Source of the DNA: an uncultured Sphingopyxis sp.
GTDB taxonomy: Bacteria > Pseudomonadota > Alphaproteobacteria > Sphingomonadales > Sphingomonadaceae
Assembly (NCBI GenBank): GCA_936933955.1
Contig: CAKZIN010000085.1
Span: forward strand, 1-55,636
Length of the DNA stretch: 55,636 nucleotides
Direction: 5' to 3'
Under the pieces are notes generated by a model. It ran no database searches. It worked only from the letters and a program-made list of their open reading frames with translations, and was not told the DNA's origin. Position numbers and translations under genes: made by a program. Each line of letters opens with the position of its first letter. Position 1 is the first letter of the stretch. Shown piece after piece: positions 8,134 through 16,986 of the stretch.

Positions 8134-9486
8134 ATGCACACCTCACGCTTGATCCCGCTTGTTGCGCTGACGCTTGCCGCGCCGGCGCTCGCCCAGCGCC
8201 AGCCTCCGGTCACCGCTGCGGTGTCGGAGGCACGGCTGCGCGCGGACCTCGACACGCTCGTCGGTCTCGGCACGCGCCACACCATGTCCGAGCAGGACCA
8301 CGCCACGCGCGGGATCGGCGCGGCGCGCCGCTGGGCGGAGGCCGAGTTTCGGCGGATCGGCGCAGCATGCGGCGGCTGCATCGCCGTCGAACTTCCGGAG
8401 CGCACGGTGACAGGCGAGCGCGTTCCGACTCCGACGCGGCTGATCAACGTCCTCGGCATCCAGCGGGGCAATGAGCGGCCGAACGAGGTGGTGATCATCT
8501 CCGGCCATATCGACAGCCGCGGGACCGACGTGCTCGATTGGCGCAGCAACGCGCCGGGGGCCAATGACGATGGTTCCGGCACCGCCGCGGTGATCGAGGC
8601 GGCGCGGGTGCTGTCGCAGCGGCGCTACCCGACGACGATCGTCTACGCCGTACTCTCAGGCGAGGAGCAGGGGCTGCTCGGCGGGCGCCTGCTGGCAGAT
8701 TGGGCCAAGGAGCGCGGGTTTACGGTCAAGGCGGTGCTCAACAACGACATCATCGGCGGCTCTCGTGGCTCCGACGGTCGCGTCGACGCGGGGAGCGTGC
8801 GCGTTTTCTCGGAAGGGCCGCGCGCCGATGCGACCGACGCCAGCCGCGCGGCGGGACGGCGCGAAGGGGGCGAAAATGATTCGCCCTCGCGCAACCTGTC
8901 GCGCTTCGTCGACACCGTCGCGGCGCATCAGCGGGGGCTCGGTCTCGACGTGCGGCAGGTGTGGCGCTCCGATCGCTTCGGACGCGGTGGCGATCAGCTG
9001 CCGATGCAGGATGCGGGCTTTCCTGCGGTGAGGCTGACCGTCGGGATCGAGGACTACGACCACCAGCATCAGGACGTGCGGACGGAGAACGGCACCTTCT
9101 ACGGCGACGTGATCGCGGAGATGGACTTCGCTTACCTCGCGCGGGTGACGCGGCTCAATATCGCGGCGCTCGACGCGCTTGCCCGCGCGCCGATGCCGCC
9201 GGCGCCGCGCGTGCGGGGGGCGGTGTCGACCGACACGACGCTGGAATGGCCGGAGGTCACTGGCGCGGCGGGCTATCGCGTCTATCAGCGCGCCACCGAC
9301 GCGCGCGACTGGATGCCGGTGACCCGCCTCCCCGCTGCCGCGCGCGGCCACGTCCTGCGCGGCGTACGCGTCGACGACTGGGTGTTCGGCGTCGCGTCGG
9401 TGAGCGCGGCCGGGGCGGAGAGCCCCGTCGCAAGCGCGGTCCCCGGTGGCGCATTCGTGCCGCTTCCGCGGCCCGCCGCCCGCTGA
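8134..9486 (+). CDS. Exported M28-family metallopeptidase with C-terminal Fn3-like domain
   Basis: Predicted periplasmic or secreted zinc aminopeptidase. A signal peptide (MHTSRLIPLVALTLAAPALA) precedes the catalytic domain. Zinc-site residues are visible in order: GHIDSRG (His, Asp), APGANDDGSGTAAV (bridging Asp), SGEEQGLLG (catalytic Glu pair), NNDIIGG (Asp) and DYDHQHQDVR (His). These match the M28 pattern of two zinc ions. Residues from about 350 on (PRVRGAVSTDTTLEWPEVTG to the end) form a fibronectin type III-like module, probably for surface or substrate contact. Length is 450 residues. The stop overlaps the rnr start by one base (TGATG). Confidence 0.88.
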   Translation: MHTSRLIPLVALTLAAPALAQRQPPVTAAVSEARLRADLDTLVGLGTRHTMSEQDHATRGIGAARRWAEAEFRRIGAACGGCIAVELPERTVTGERVPTPTRLINVLGIQRGNERPNEVVIISGHIDSRGTDVLDWRSNAPGANDDGSGTAAVIEAARVLSQRRYPTTIVYAVLSGEEQGLLGGRLLADWAKERGFTVKAVLNNDIIGGSRGSDGRVDAGSVRVFSEGPRADATDASRAAGRREGGENDSPSRNLSRFVDTVAAHQRGLGLDVRQVWRSDRFGRGGDQLPMQDAGFPAVRLTVGIEDYDHQHQDVRTENGTFYGDVIAEMDFAYLARVTRLNIAALDALARAPMPPAPRVRGAVSTDTTLEWPEVTGAAGYRVYQRATDARDWMPVTRLPAAARGHVLRGVRVDDWVFGVASVSAAGAESPVASAVPGGAFVPLPRPAAR

Positions 9487-11777
9487 TGGCGCGACGCCCG
9501 ACCCGCTCCGGAGAGCTACCGACGCGCGAACAGGTCCTCGACTGGATCAAGGCTGAAAAGGGCCTCGTCGACAAACGCGATCTCGCCAAAGCGTTCGGCG
9601 TGCGCGGGCCTGCCAAGGTGCAGCTGAAGGCGCTGCTGCGCGACATGGCGAACGAAGGGCTGATCGACGGCGGAACGCGCGGCGCGCTCACGCCTGCGGG
9701 CTCGCTGCCCAAGGTGATGGTGCTGCGCATCACCGGCCACGACGGCAGTCACGCGACCGCGATCCCGGCGCAGTGGACCGCAGCGGACCCACCCCCCGTC
9801 GTGCGTGTGGTCGAGCGCGGGCGGCGTGGAGCGCTGGGGGAGGGGGATCGCATCCTCGCGCGGATCGAGGAGGCGGGCGCCGGCTATCGCGCGCATCCGA
9901 TGAAGAAGCTCGAAGCGGCGCAGGACGAGGAGTTGGGGATCGTCACCGCCGACAAGACCCCCTCCGGCAAGCCGATGTTCGTGCTGCGTCCTGTCGACAA
10001 GCGACAGCGGCGCGAATGGCCGATCGCCGAGCCTGGCGACGCGCAGGCGGGTGACCTCGTGTTGGCGCGGGTGGATGCGCGCGGACGTTCGGCAAAGGTG
10101 CTGGAGGTACTCGGCGACCCGTTCGCGCCAAAGGCGCTGAGCCTGATCGCGATCCACAAGTTCGGCATTCGCCACCATTTCCCCGAGGAGGTCGAGGTCG
10201 AGGCGGCGCTTGCGTCGCAGCTCTCGCTCGACGACCCGCGGCGCGAGGATCTGACCGACCTGCCGATCATCGCGATCGACCCGGTCGACGCGCGCGACCA
10301 CGACGACGCGCTGTGGGCGGAACCGGACAGCGACCCATCGAACCCGGGCGGCTGGCGCGCGATCATCGCCATCGCCGACGTCAGCTTCTACGTCCGCCCC
10401 GGCAGCGCGCTTGACGGTGAGGCGCGCAAGCGCGGCAACAGCGTCTATTTTCCCGACCGCGTCGTGCCGATGCTGCCGCACATCCTGTCGAGCGGGGTAT
10501 GTTCGCTCAAGGCGGGTGAAGATCGCGCGGCGATGGTCTGCCACCTGCGGCTCGATGCCCGCGGTCGCGTGCTCGACCACCGCTTTACGCGCGCGGGGGT
10601 GCGGCTGGCAGCCAACCTCGCCTACGAACGCGCTCAGGCGCTGATCGACGGGGCGACGCCGGAGGGTGAGGAGGCGGCGCTGCTTGCCCCGCTCAAGGCG
10701 CTGTGGGGGGCGTGGGGCGCGCTGGTGAAGGCGCGGGACGAGCGCGAACCGCTCGAACTCGACCTTCCCGAACGGCAGGTCCGGCTCGACGACGCCGGAC
10801 GCATCGTCGAGGTGCGCGTGCGCGAGCGGCTCGATGCGCATCGACTGGTCGAGGACTTCATGATCGCCGCCAACGTTGCTGCGGCCAAGGCGCTCGAGGC
10901 GAAGCAGTCGCCGGTCATGTACCGCGTCCACGAACCGCCCTCGCGTGAGAAGCTGGTGACGCTCAAGGAATTCCTCGCGACCTACGACCAGAGCTTTGCG
11001 CTGGGGCAGGTGATGACGCCCGCCGTGTTCAATCGCCTCATCGCGCGTTTCGACGAGCCGGAGGAGCGCGCGCGGATCATGGAACAGATGCTGCGGACGC
11101 AGACGCAGGCCTATTACGGCTCAGCGAACGCTGGGCACTTCGGCCTCGCGCTCGGCAGCTACGCGCACTTCACCTCGCCCATCCGGCGCTACGCCGACCT
11201 GCTGGTCCACCGCGCGCTGGTGTCGGCCTACGACCTCGAGGCACCGCCGCCGTCGGTCGCCAACCTCAAGAAAACGACCCGCCTGTCGAAGTCCGAAGGT
11301 GCTGAGTTTGCGCGCATCGGCGAGCTCATCTCCGCCGCCGAACGCCGTGCGATGGAGGCGGAGCGCGAGACGATCGACCGCTACGTTGCAGCCTATCTCT
11401 CCGAAAAGGTGGGGGAGGTGCTGGCGACGCGCATCACCGGGGTGCAGCCGTTCGGGTTTTTCGCGCAGGTCGCGGGGCTCGGTGGCGACGGGCTGGTCCC
11501 CGCGCGCACGCTCGGCGAGGAATATTTCCGCTACGAGGTGGCGGCGCAGGCGCTGGTGGGCGAGGAAAGCGGGCTCCGCTTTACCATCGGCCAGGCGATC
11601 GACCTCCGTCTCACGCACGCCGACCCGGTGAGCGGGGCCCTGATGTTCGCTCTACCCGACGTACCAGAGGGGGAGGGGGGACGCGGACGTTCCGCTCCCC
11701 GCAACGCTCGCGGCGGGCCGCGACGCCCCGTGGGACGGCGCGGGCGTCCGGCGAACATCCGCCACCAGTCGCGCTGA
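9486..11777 (+). CDS. rnr: Ribonuclease R
   Basis: Processive 3'-to-5' exoribonuclease that degrades structured RNA. The start is the ATG at 9486, overlapping the preceding stop by one base and giving 763 residues, normal for RNase R. Domains in order: N-terminal winged helix (about 8-70), cold-shock-like domains, RNB catalytic domain with IDPVDARDHDDALW (D265, D271, D273 and D274 coordinate the metals), an S1 domain (VGEVLATRITGVQPFGFFAQ, starting near 640) and a basic tail (about 730-763, rich in Arg, Gly and Pro). The basic tail is typical of RNase R and helps unwinding. A longer upstream extension of the frame lies inside the peptidase gene and is discarded. Confidence 0.95.
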   Translation: MARRPTRSGELPTREQVLDWIKAEKGLVDKRDLAKAFGVRGPAKVQLKALLRDMANEGLIDGGTRGALTPAGSLPKVMVLRITGHDGSHATAIPAQWTAADPPPVVRVVERGRRGALGEGDRILARIEEAGAGYRAHPMKKLEAAQDEELGIVTADKTPSGKPMFVLRPVDKRQRREWPIAEPGDAQAGDLVLARVDARGRSAKVLEVLGDPFAPKALSLIAIHKFGIRHHFPEEVEVEAALASQLSLDDPRREDLTDLPIIAIDPVDARDHDDALWAEPDSDPSNPGGWRAIIAIADVSFYVRPGSALDGEARKRGNSVYFPDRVVPMLPHILSSGVCSLKAGEDRAAMVCHLRLDARGRVLDHRFTRAGVRLAANLAYERAQALIDGATPEGEEAALLAPLKALWGAWGALVKARDEREPLELDLPERQVRLDDAGRIVEVRVRERLDAHRLVEDFMIAANVAAAKALEAKQSPVMYRVHEPPSREKLVTLKEFLATYDQSFALGQVMTPAVFNRLIARFDEPEERARIMEQMLRTQTQAYYGSANAGHFGLALGSYAHFTSPIRRYADLLVHRALVSAYDLEAPPPSVANLKKTTRLSKSEGAEFARIGELISAAERRAMEAERETIDRYVAAYLSEKVGEVLATRITGVQPFGFFAQVAGLGGDGLVPARTLGEEYFRYEVAAQALVGEESGLRFTIGQAIDLRLTHADPVSGALMFALPDVPEGEGGRGRSAPRNARGGPRRPVGRRGRPANIRHQSR

Positions 11778-11781
11778 AACT

Positions 11782-12243
11782 CTAGCTCAGCCGGTCGATG
11801 TCGACGTCGGAGAGCCCGCCCGGCACAATCAGCACGGGGATCGGCAGCAAACCCGCGTCGACTCCGGTAAAGGCGCTGACGAGCGGACCCGGCGCGCCGC
11901 TCGCCGCGGTCGCCAGCACCAGGGTGGTGATCGTGGGGTCCGCCAGCGCCAACTCCCGGACCATTTCGATCGGCTCGCCGCGCGCCACGGAGATGGTGGG
12001 CGTGACGCCGTGCTCCGCGCTCAAGGCCTGCGCGGCGAGGCGGGCGCTTTCCTCAGCCTCCGCGCGCTCTTCGGCGTCGATCGTCGCGGCGACGTCGGCC
12101 CAGGCGACGGGATCGAGCGGCGGCAGCGGCGCGAGGATGTGGAGCGTGCCCCCGACCGCCCGCGCGCGGCGTGCGGCGAAGCGCAGCGCCAGCGTCGCCT
12201 CCGGCGTGTCGTCGATGACTGTGAGAAACCCCGGCGTACTCAC
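11782..12243 (-). CDS. Universal stress protein (UspA-fold) family protein
   Basis: A 153-residue single Usp domain read from a GTG start at 12243 (STPGFLTVIDDTPEATLALR onward), with a purine-rich GGGAGTGGAG upstream. The fold signature is the N-terminal beta strand with VIDDTPE and the C-terminal strand IPVLIVPGG. The nucleotide-binding motif G-x2-G-x9-G(S/T) is not intact (GAPGPLVSAFTG lacks the final G-S/T), so it probably belongs to the group that does not bind ATP. An extension of the frame to 12765 runs over pdhC and has no supporting features. It converges on rnr with a 4-base gap. Confidence 0.75.
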   Translation of the reverse strand: MSTPGFLTVIDDTPEATLALRFAARRARAVGGTLHILAPLPPLDPVAWADVAATIDAEERAEAEESARLAAQALSAEHGVTPTISVARGEPIEMVRELALADPTITTLVLATAASGAPGPLVSAFTGVDAGLLPIPVLIVPGGLSDVDIDRLS

Positions 12244-12334
12244 GCTCTCACCGCTCCACTCCCTTGACCCCGGGGCGCAGATTGGCTGGAAGGACGCGCG
12301 CTGACAAGCGCTGACCCTTCGGAGACGTTCCCCC

Positions 12335-13651
12335 ATGCCCATCGAGCTCAAAATGCCGGCCTTGTCGCCGACGATGGAGGAGGGGACGCTCGCCAAATGG
12401 CTGGTGAAGGAAGGGGACGAGGTCAAATCGGGCGACATCCTCGCCGAGATCGAGACCGACAAGGCGACGATGGAGTTCGAGGCGGTCGATGAAGGCCGCG
12501 TCGGCAAGATCCTCGTTGCCGAGGGCAGCGAAGGGGTGAAGGTCGGCACGGTGATCGCGCTGATCGGCGAGGATGGCGAGGAGGTATCCGCGCCCGCAGC
12601 GCCGGCCACCGCGCCCTCGCCGTCCGCGCCCGCCAAGGAGGCTCCCGCGCCTGAGAAAGCTCCGCAACCCACGGCGCCAGCTGCTCCTGCCCCCGTGCAA
12701 CCGGTCGCTGCCGCACCCACTCCGCAGGCAGGTGAGCGCGTCAAGGCGAGCCCGCTGGCGCGCAAGATCGCCAGGGATCAGGGCATCGATCTCCACTCGA
12801 TTACGGGGAGCGGGCCGGGTGGGCGGATCGTTCGCGCCGATCTGGAGGGTGCGAAAGCGGCGCCTGTCGCGCCCCCCGCGGCGCAGGCAAGCGCCTCCGA
12901 GCGGTGTGCGCCCGCGGTGCTCGCGCCCGCTACATCCGCTGCTCCGGTTCCCGACTTCGGCATCCCGTACGAAGCCCACAAGCTCAACAACGTCCGCAAG
13001 ACCATCGCCCGCCGCCTGACCGAGGCGAAGCAGACCATCCCGCACATCTATCTGACGCTCGACGTGCGACTGGATGCGCTGCTCAAACTACGGGGCGAGC
13101 TCAACGCGGCGCTCGAACCGCAGGGCGTCAAGCTCAGCGTCAACGATCTCCTTATCAAGGCGCTGGCCAAGGCGCTGCTGCAGGTGCCGAGCTGCAACGT
13201 CAGCTTCGCGGGCGATGAGCTGCGCCGTTACAGCCGCGCCGACATCTCGGTCGCGGTAGCGGCGCCGTCCGGCCTCATCACGCCGATCATCGTCGACGCG
13301 GGCGCGAAATCGGTGAGCGCGATCGCCACCGAGATGAAGACGCTCGCCGAGAAGGCGCGCGAGGGGAAGCTCCAGCCGCACGAATATCAGGGCGGCACGG
13401 CGAGCCTCTCCAACCTCGGCATGTTCGGCATCAAACAGTTCGACGCGGTGGTGAACCCGCCGCAAGCGATGATCCTCGCCGTCGGGGCGGGGGAGAAGCG
13501 CCCCGTTGTCATCGACGATGCGCTGGGGGTGGCGACGGTGATGAGCGCCACTGGCAGCTTCGATCATCGCGCCATCGACGGCGCCGACGGCGCCCAACTC
13601 CTGACCGCCTTCAAGGCGCTGGTCGAAGCGCCGCTGGGGCTGGTGGCGTGA
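12335..13651 (+). CDS. pdhC: Pyruvate dehydrogenase complex dihydrolipoamide acetyltransferase (E2)
   Basis: Core of the pyruvate dehydrogenase complex; moves the acetyl group from lipoyl-lysine to CoA. One lipoyl domain (1-78) has the lipoylated lysine K43 in EIETDKATMEFEA. An Ala/Pro-rich swinging linker follows, then a peripheral-subunit-binding domain (about 135-172, ASPLARKIARDQGIDL with GSGPGGRIV) and the catalytic domain with SFDHRAIDGADG (H411, D415). The N-terminus MPIELKMPALSPTMEEG is characteristic of the alphaproteobacterial pyruvate E2 rather than the succinyl or branched-chain ones. The stop overlaps lpdA by four bases. pdhA and pdhB, encoding E1, are not adjacent and must lie elsewhere. 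Confidence 0.93.
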   Translation: MPIELKMPALSPTMEEGTLAKWLVKEGDEVKSGDILAEIETDKATMEFEAVDEGRVGKILVAEGSEGVKVGTVIALIGEDGEEVSAPAAPATAPSPSAPAKEAPAPEKAPQPTAPAAPAPVQPVAAAPTPQAGERVKASPLARKIARDQGIDLHSITGSGPGGRIVRADLEGAKAAPVAPPAAQASASERCAPAVLAPATSAAPVPDFGIPYEAHKLNNVRKTIARRLTEAKQTIPHIYLTLDVRLDALLKLRGELNAALEPQGVKLSVNDLLIKALAKALLQVPSCNVSFAGDELRRYSRADISVAVAAPSGLITPIIVDAGAKSVSAIATEMKTLAEKAREGKLQPHEYQGGTASLSNLGMFGIKQFDAVVNPPQAMILAVGAGEKRPVVIDDALGVATVMSATGSFDHRAIDGADGAQLLTAFKALVEAPLGLVA

Positions 13652-15063
13652 GCGATCCGCAGTACGACCTGATCGTCCTCGGTTCCGGGCCCGGGGGGTA
13701 TGTGGCGGCGATCCGCGCGGCGCAGCTTGGGCTCAAGGTCGCGATCGTCGAGCGCGAAAGTCTGGGCGGCATCTGCCTCAACTGGGGATGCATTCCGACC
13801 AAGGCGCTGCTGCGATCGGCCGAGATCAAGCACTACCTCGACCATGCGGGCGACTATGGGCTGACGGTTGCCGGCGCGATCAAGGCAGACCTTGCCGCGA
13901 TCGTCAAACGCAGCCGCGGCGTCGCGAAGCAGCTCAATCAGGGCGTCGCGCACCTGATGAAGAAGAACAAGATCGCGGTGCATATGGGGGGGGGGCGGTT
14001 GACCGGCCCGACCACGCTCACCGTGAAGTCGGATAAGGGCGAAGAGCAGCTCGCCGCCAAGCATGTCATCATCGCCACCGGCGCTCGGGCGCGCGAGTTG
14101 CCGTTTGCCAAGGCGGACGGCCAGCGCATCTGGACCTACCGTCACGCGATGGTCCCGCCGCAGCTGCCGACCAAGCTGTTGGTCATCGGCTCGGGCGCGA
14201 TCGGCATCGAATTCGCGAGCTTCTACAACGACATGGGCAGCGAGGTGACGATCGTCGAGATGCTCGACCGGATCGTTCCCGTGGAAGACGCGGACATTTC
14301 GGCCTTCCTCGAAAAGTCATTGACCAAGCAGGGCATGACTATCCTCACCGGCGCGGGGGCGGAGGCGCTGACGGCCGGAGCGGATGGCGTCCGCGCCAAA
14401 ATCAAGACGCGCGACGGCCAGATCTCCGAGCAAGCGTTCAGCCACGTCATCGTCGCGGTGGGCATCGTGCCCAATACGGAGGAGATTGGCGTCGACGGAC
14501 TGGTCGAGATGGACCGCGGGTTCATCCAGATCGACCCTTATGGCCGCACCAAGACGCCGGGGCTGTGGGCGATCGGCGACTGCACGCCCGGCCCCTGGCT
14601 CGCGCACAAGGCGAGTCACGAAGGCGTCACCGCCGCGGAGGCGATCGCGCAAGAGCTGGGCAACGGCGACGTGCATCCGCATCCGCTCGACCGAACTAGG
14701 ATCCCCGGCTGCACCTACTGCCACCCGCAAGTGGCGAGCGTCGGCATGACCGAAGCCAAGGCGCGTGAGGCTGGCCACGATGTCCGTGTTGGCACCTTTC
14801 CGTTCATCGGCAACGGTAAGGCCATCGCGCTCGGCGAGGTCGAAGGCCTCGTGAAGACCGTGGTGGACGCCGCGACCGGCGAGCTGCTGGGCGCGCACAT
14901 GATCGGCGCGGAAGTGACCGAGCTGATCCAGGGCTACACCATCGGCAAGACCGCCGAACTCATCGCCGAAGATTTCGAACGCACCGTCTTCCCGCATCCG
15001 ACGCTGAGTGAGATGATGCACGAGGCGATCCTCGCCGCGAGCGGACGGGCGCTGCATATCTGA
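13648..15063 (+). CDS. lpdA: Dihydrolipoyl dehydrogenase (E3)
   Basis: FAD-dependent E3 that re-oxidises dihydrolipoyl groups and passes electrons to NAD+. An FAD-binding motif GSGPGGYVAAIRAAQLG is followed by the redox-active disulfide in GGICLNWGCIPTKAL (C43, C48), the NAD-binding motif GSGAIGIEFA and the C-terminal His-Glu pair in FPHPTLSEMMHEAI. Length is 471 residues. The GTG start overlaps the pdhC stop, so E2 and E3 are co-translated; this E3 can also serve the branched-chain complex at 26272-29974, which has no E3 of its own. A ten-G homopolymer lies inside the frame at 13986-13995. The gene overlaps the next start by one base. Confidence 0.95.
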   Translation: MSDPQYDLIVLGSGPGGYVAAIRAAQLGLKVAIVERESLGGICLNWGCIPTKALLRSAEIKHYLDHAGDYGLTVAGAIKADLAAIVKRSRGVAKQLNQGVAHLMKKNKIAVHMGGGRLTGPTTLTVKSDKGEEQLAAKHVIIATGARARELPFAKADGQRIWTYRHAMVPPQLPTKLLVIGSGAIGIEFASFYNDMGSEVTIVEMLDRIVPVEDADISAFLEKSLTKQGMTILTGAGAEALTAGADGVRAKIKTRDGQISEQAFSHVIVAVGIVPNTEEIGVDGLVEMDRGFIQIDPYGRTKTPGLWAIGDCTPGPWLAHKASHEGVTAAEAIAQELGNGDVHPHPLDRTRIPGCTYCHPQVASVGMTEAKAREAGHDVRVGTFPFIGNGKAIALGEVEGLVKTVVDAATGELLGAHMIGAEVTELIQGYTIGKTAELIAEDFERTVFPHPTLSEMMHEAILAASGRALHI

Positions 15064-15743
15064 TGCGGGGGGCGGCGTCGCGGCAACTGACGGTCGCGGC
15101 GGCGCTGCTACTATTTGCGGCGGTGCTGGGCCTCATCGTGCGCGGCGCTCCAAATGGGCTCGACCTCAGCCTGTCGCACGCGCTCGCGCTTCGTCGTGGC
15201 ACGTCCCCGTCGTGGCTGGTCGATGCAATGTGGTGGGTGAGCTGGCTGACCTCTTCGTGGCGCAAGTTTGCGCTCGCGGCGCTGGCGGGGCTCCTGCTGG
15301 GTGGTGTGCGCTGGCGCGCTATTTTGCCGGCGTTGAGCGTAGCGTTGGGCGGCACCATCGCCGAGGTGGCGAAGCCCTTGTTCGGACGCGTTCGCCCTGC
15401 GCTAGACCAGCTCGATCCAATCGCGTCGGCAGCCTATCCGAGTGGTCATAGCGCCAATGCGGCGGCGCTTATGGTCGGCATCCTGTGCGTCGCTCCGTCG
15501 CGGTGGCGCGGCCCGCTTTTGAGTGCGGCGATCTTTGTCGCAGGGTTGACTGGACTGTCACGAGTGATGCTGGCGGTGCACTGGCCGACCGACGTGCTCG
15601 GCGGGTGGGCGATCGGCGTCGCGAGCGCATTGATTCTGTACGTTATGACGAGCACCATTCTCGAGGGGAGACTGACCGATGCAGCGAACGATGACCGCCG
15701 TGGCGGCGGGGCTGGGCGCGCTACTGACGGCGCAGGCGGCTGA
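15063..15743 (+). CDS. PAP2-family membrane phosphatase
   Basis: Integral-membrane phosphatase of the PAP2 superfamily, acting on lipid phosphates such as phosphatidic acid or undecaprenyl pyrophosphate. The three signature motifs are present: K-x6-RP (KPLFGRVRP), PSGH (YPSGHSANA) and SR-x5-H-x3-D (SRVMLAVHWPTD). Several hydrophobic segments span the protein, including one at the N-terminus. Length is 226 residues. The start ATG overlaps the lpdA stop by one base. Its 3' end runs 65 bases into the next gene in another frame; the last residues are charged and glycine-rich, so the tail may be dispensable. Undecaprenyl-PP recycling is one possibility but is not shown by sequence. Confidence 0.87.
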   Translation: MRGAASRQLTVAAALLLFAAVLGLIVRGAPNGLDLSLSHALALRRGTSPSWLVDAMWWVSWLTSSWRKFALAALAGLLLGGVRWRAILPALSVALGGTIAEVAKPLFGRVRPALDQLDPIASAAYPSGHSANAAALMVGILCVAPSRWRGPLLSAAIFVAGLTGLSRVMLAVHWPTDVLGGWAIGVASALILYVMTSTILEGRLTDAANDDRRGGGAGRATDGAGG

Positions 15744-16986
15744 GGCGGAGAGCGTCATCACCGCGGCGCGGATGATCGACGTCGAAAGCGGACGCGTAGT
15801 CGAATATCCCGCGATCTTCGTCGGCAATGATGGGCGCATCACCTCCATCGCCGACGCGCGGACGGTGCGCTGGGGCAGCGGCGTCACGCACATCGACCTT
15901 GGCGAGCGGACGCTGGTCCCGGGCCTCATCGACATGCACGTCCATCTGTCGAGCCTCGCTGAGGTTGGGGGGTACAACTACCTTCAGTACAGCGACAGTT
16001 TCTGGCCGATCGTCGCGGTGCACAACGCCCGCGCGATGCTTGACGCCGGCTTCACGACTGTGCGCAACGTGGGGTCGGAGGGGTTCGCCGACATCGGGCT
16101 CGGCCAGGCCATCGACGCTGGATACGCAGTTGGACCCAGGATCATCGGCGCCGGCACCTCAATCGGCGCGACCGGCGGGCATTGCGACGAGACCTTCTTT
16201 CCCCCTTCGTTCGACAGGACGGGAAGCGGCGTCGCAGACAGCGTCGACGCGCTGCGCCAACGTGTGCGCAACATGGCGAAATATGGCGCGCAGGTGATCA
16301 AAATCTGCGCCACGGGCGGGGTGTTCTCGCGCGGGAGCACGCCCGGCCAGCAGCAGATGACGCTCGAGGAAATGCGCGCGGTCACCGACACGGCGCACAT
16401 GATGGGCCTGCGCGTCGCCGCGCACGCGCATGGCGCGAGCGGCATCCGCGATGCGATCCGCGCCGGAGTCGACACCATCGAGCACGCCAGCCTCGTCGAT
16501 GCCGAGGGAATTCGGCTCGCCACCCAGCGCACTGAGCCGGTGTGGTTTTCGATGGATATCTACAACACCGACTACACCCAGGCGGAGGGGCGGCGGAACG
16601 GCGTGCTTGAGGAGAATATCCGCAAGGACGCCGAGATCGGGCAGGTGCAACGCGACAATTTCCGTGCCGCGCTTCGCGCCGGCGTGCGGATGGTATTTGG
16701 CACCGACGCGGGCGTGATGCCGCATGCGCAGGCGCCCCGGCAGTTCCGAGTGATGGTCGAATATGGCATGACGCCGTTGCAGGCGCTCCAGTCCGCAACG
16801 CGCAACGCCGCGCAGGCTTTAGGCCGCGAGCGCGATTTCGGAGCTATCGCGGTGGGCCGCTATGCCGATATCGCAGCTGTCGATGGCGATCCGCTCACCG
16901 ACGTGCGCACGCTCGAACGCGTGCAGGCAGTGGTCAAGGGCGGTCGGCTGATCCCGCGCGAAGCGACGCCCGGCAGCACGGGTTGA
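15679..16986 (+). CDS. Exported metal-dependent amidohydrolase (imidazolonepropionase-like)
   Basis: TIM-barrel amidohydrolase of the group often annotated as Xaa-Pro dipeptidase or imidazolonepropionase-like; the true substrate is unknown. The ATG at 15679 has GAGGGGAGA upstream and begins a signal peptide (MQRTMTAVAAGLGALLTAQA, cleavage near AEA-E), so the enzyme is periplasmic. Metal ligands are visible: VPGLIDMHVHLSS (HxH), VIKICATGG (the lysine is a carbamylation candidate), VAAHAHG and FGTDAGVM (Asp). The C-terminus returns to the small beta-sandwich (RYADIAAVDGDPLTD). Length is 435 residues. It abuts the convergent neighbour: the two stop codons together form the palindrome TGATCA at 16984-16989. 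Confidence 0.86.
   Translation: MQRTMTAVAAGLGALLTAQAAEAESVITAARMIDVESGRVVEYPAIFVGNDGRITSIADARTVRWGSGVTHIDLGERTLVPGLIDMHVHLSSLAEVGGYNYLQYSDSFWPIVAVHNARAMLDAGFTTVRNVGSEGFADIGLGQAIDAGYAVGPRIIGAGTSIGATGGHCDETFFPPSFDRTGSGVADSVDALRQRVRNMAKYGAQVIKICATGGVFSRGSTPGQQQMTLEEMRAVTDTAHMMGLRVAAHAHGASGIRDAIRAGVDTIEHASLVDAEGIRLATQRTEPVWFSMDIYNTDYTQAEGRRNGVLEENIRKDAEIGQVQRDNFRAALRAGVRMVFGTDAGVMPHAQAPRQFRVMVEYGMTPLQALQSATRNAAQALGRERDFGAIAVGRYADIAAVDGDPLTDVRTLERVQAVVKGGRLIPREATPGSTG

Noticed and set aside
8961..9485. N-terminal extension of RNase R into the M28 peptidase gene
   Set aside because: The extra residues are Arg-rich and frame-shifted relative to the peptidase; the winged-helix domain begins right after the ATG at 9486.
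12264..12292. Promoter for pdhC (TTGACC, 17 bases, TGGAAG)
   Set aside because: The -10 does not match the pattern of the other candidate promoters and the -35 overlaps the start region of the opposite gene, so support is too thin.
12244..12765. N-terminal extension of the Usp-domain protein
   Set aside because: It lies antisense to pdhC and is a Ser/Gly/Ala-rich shadow; the domain itself begins at 12243.
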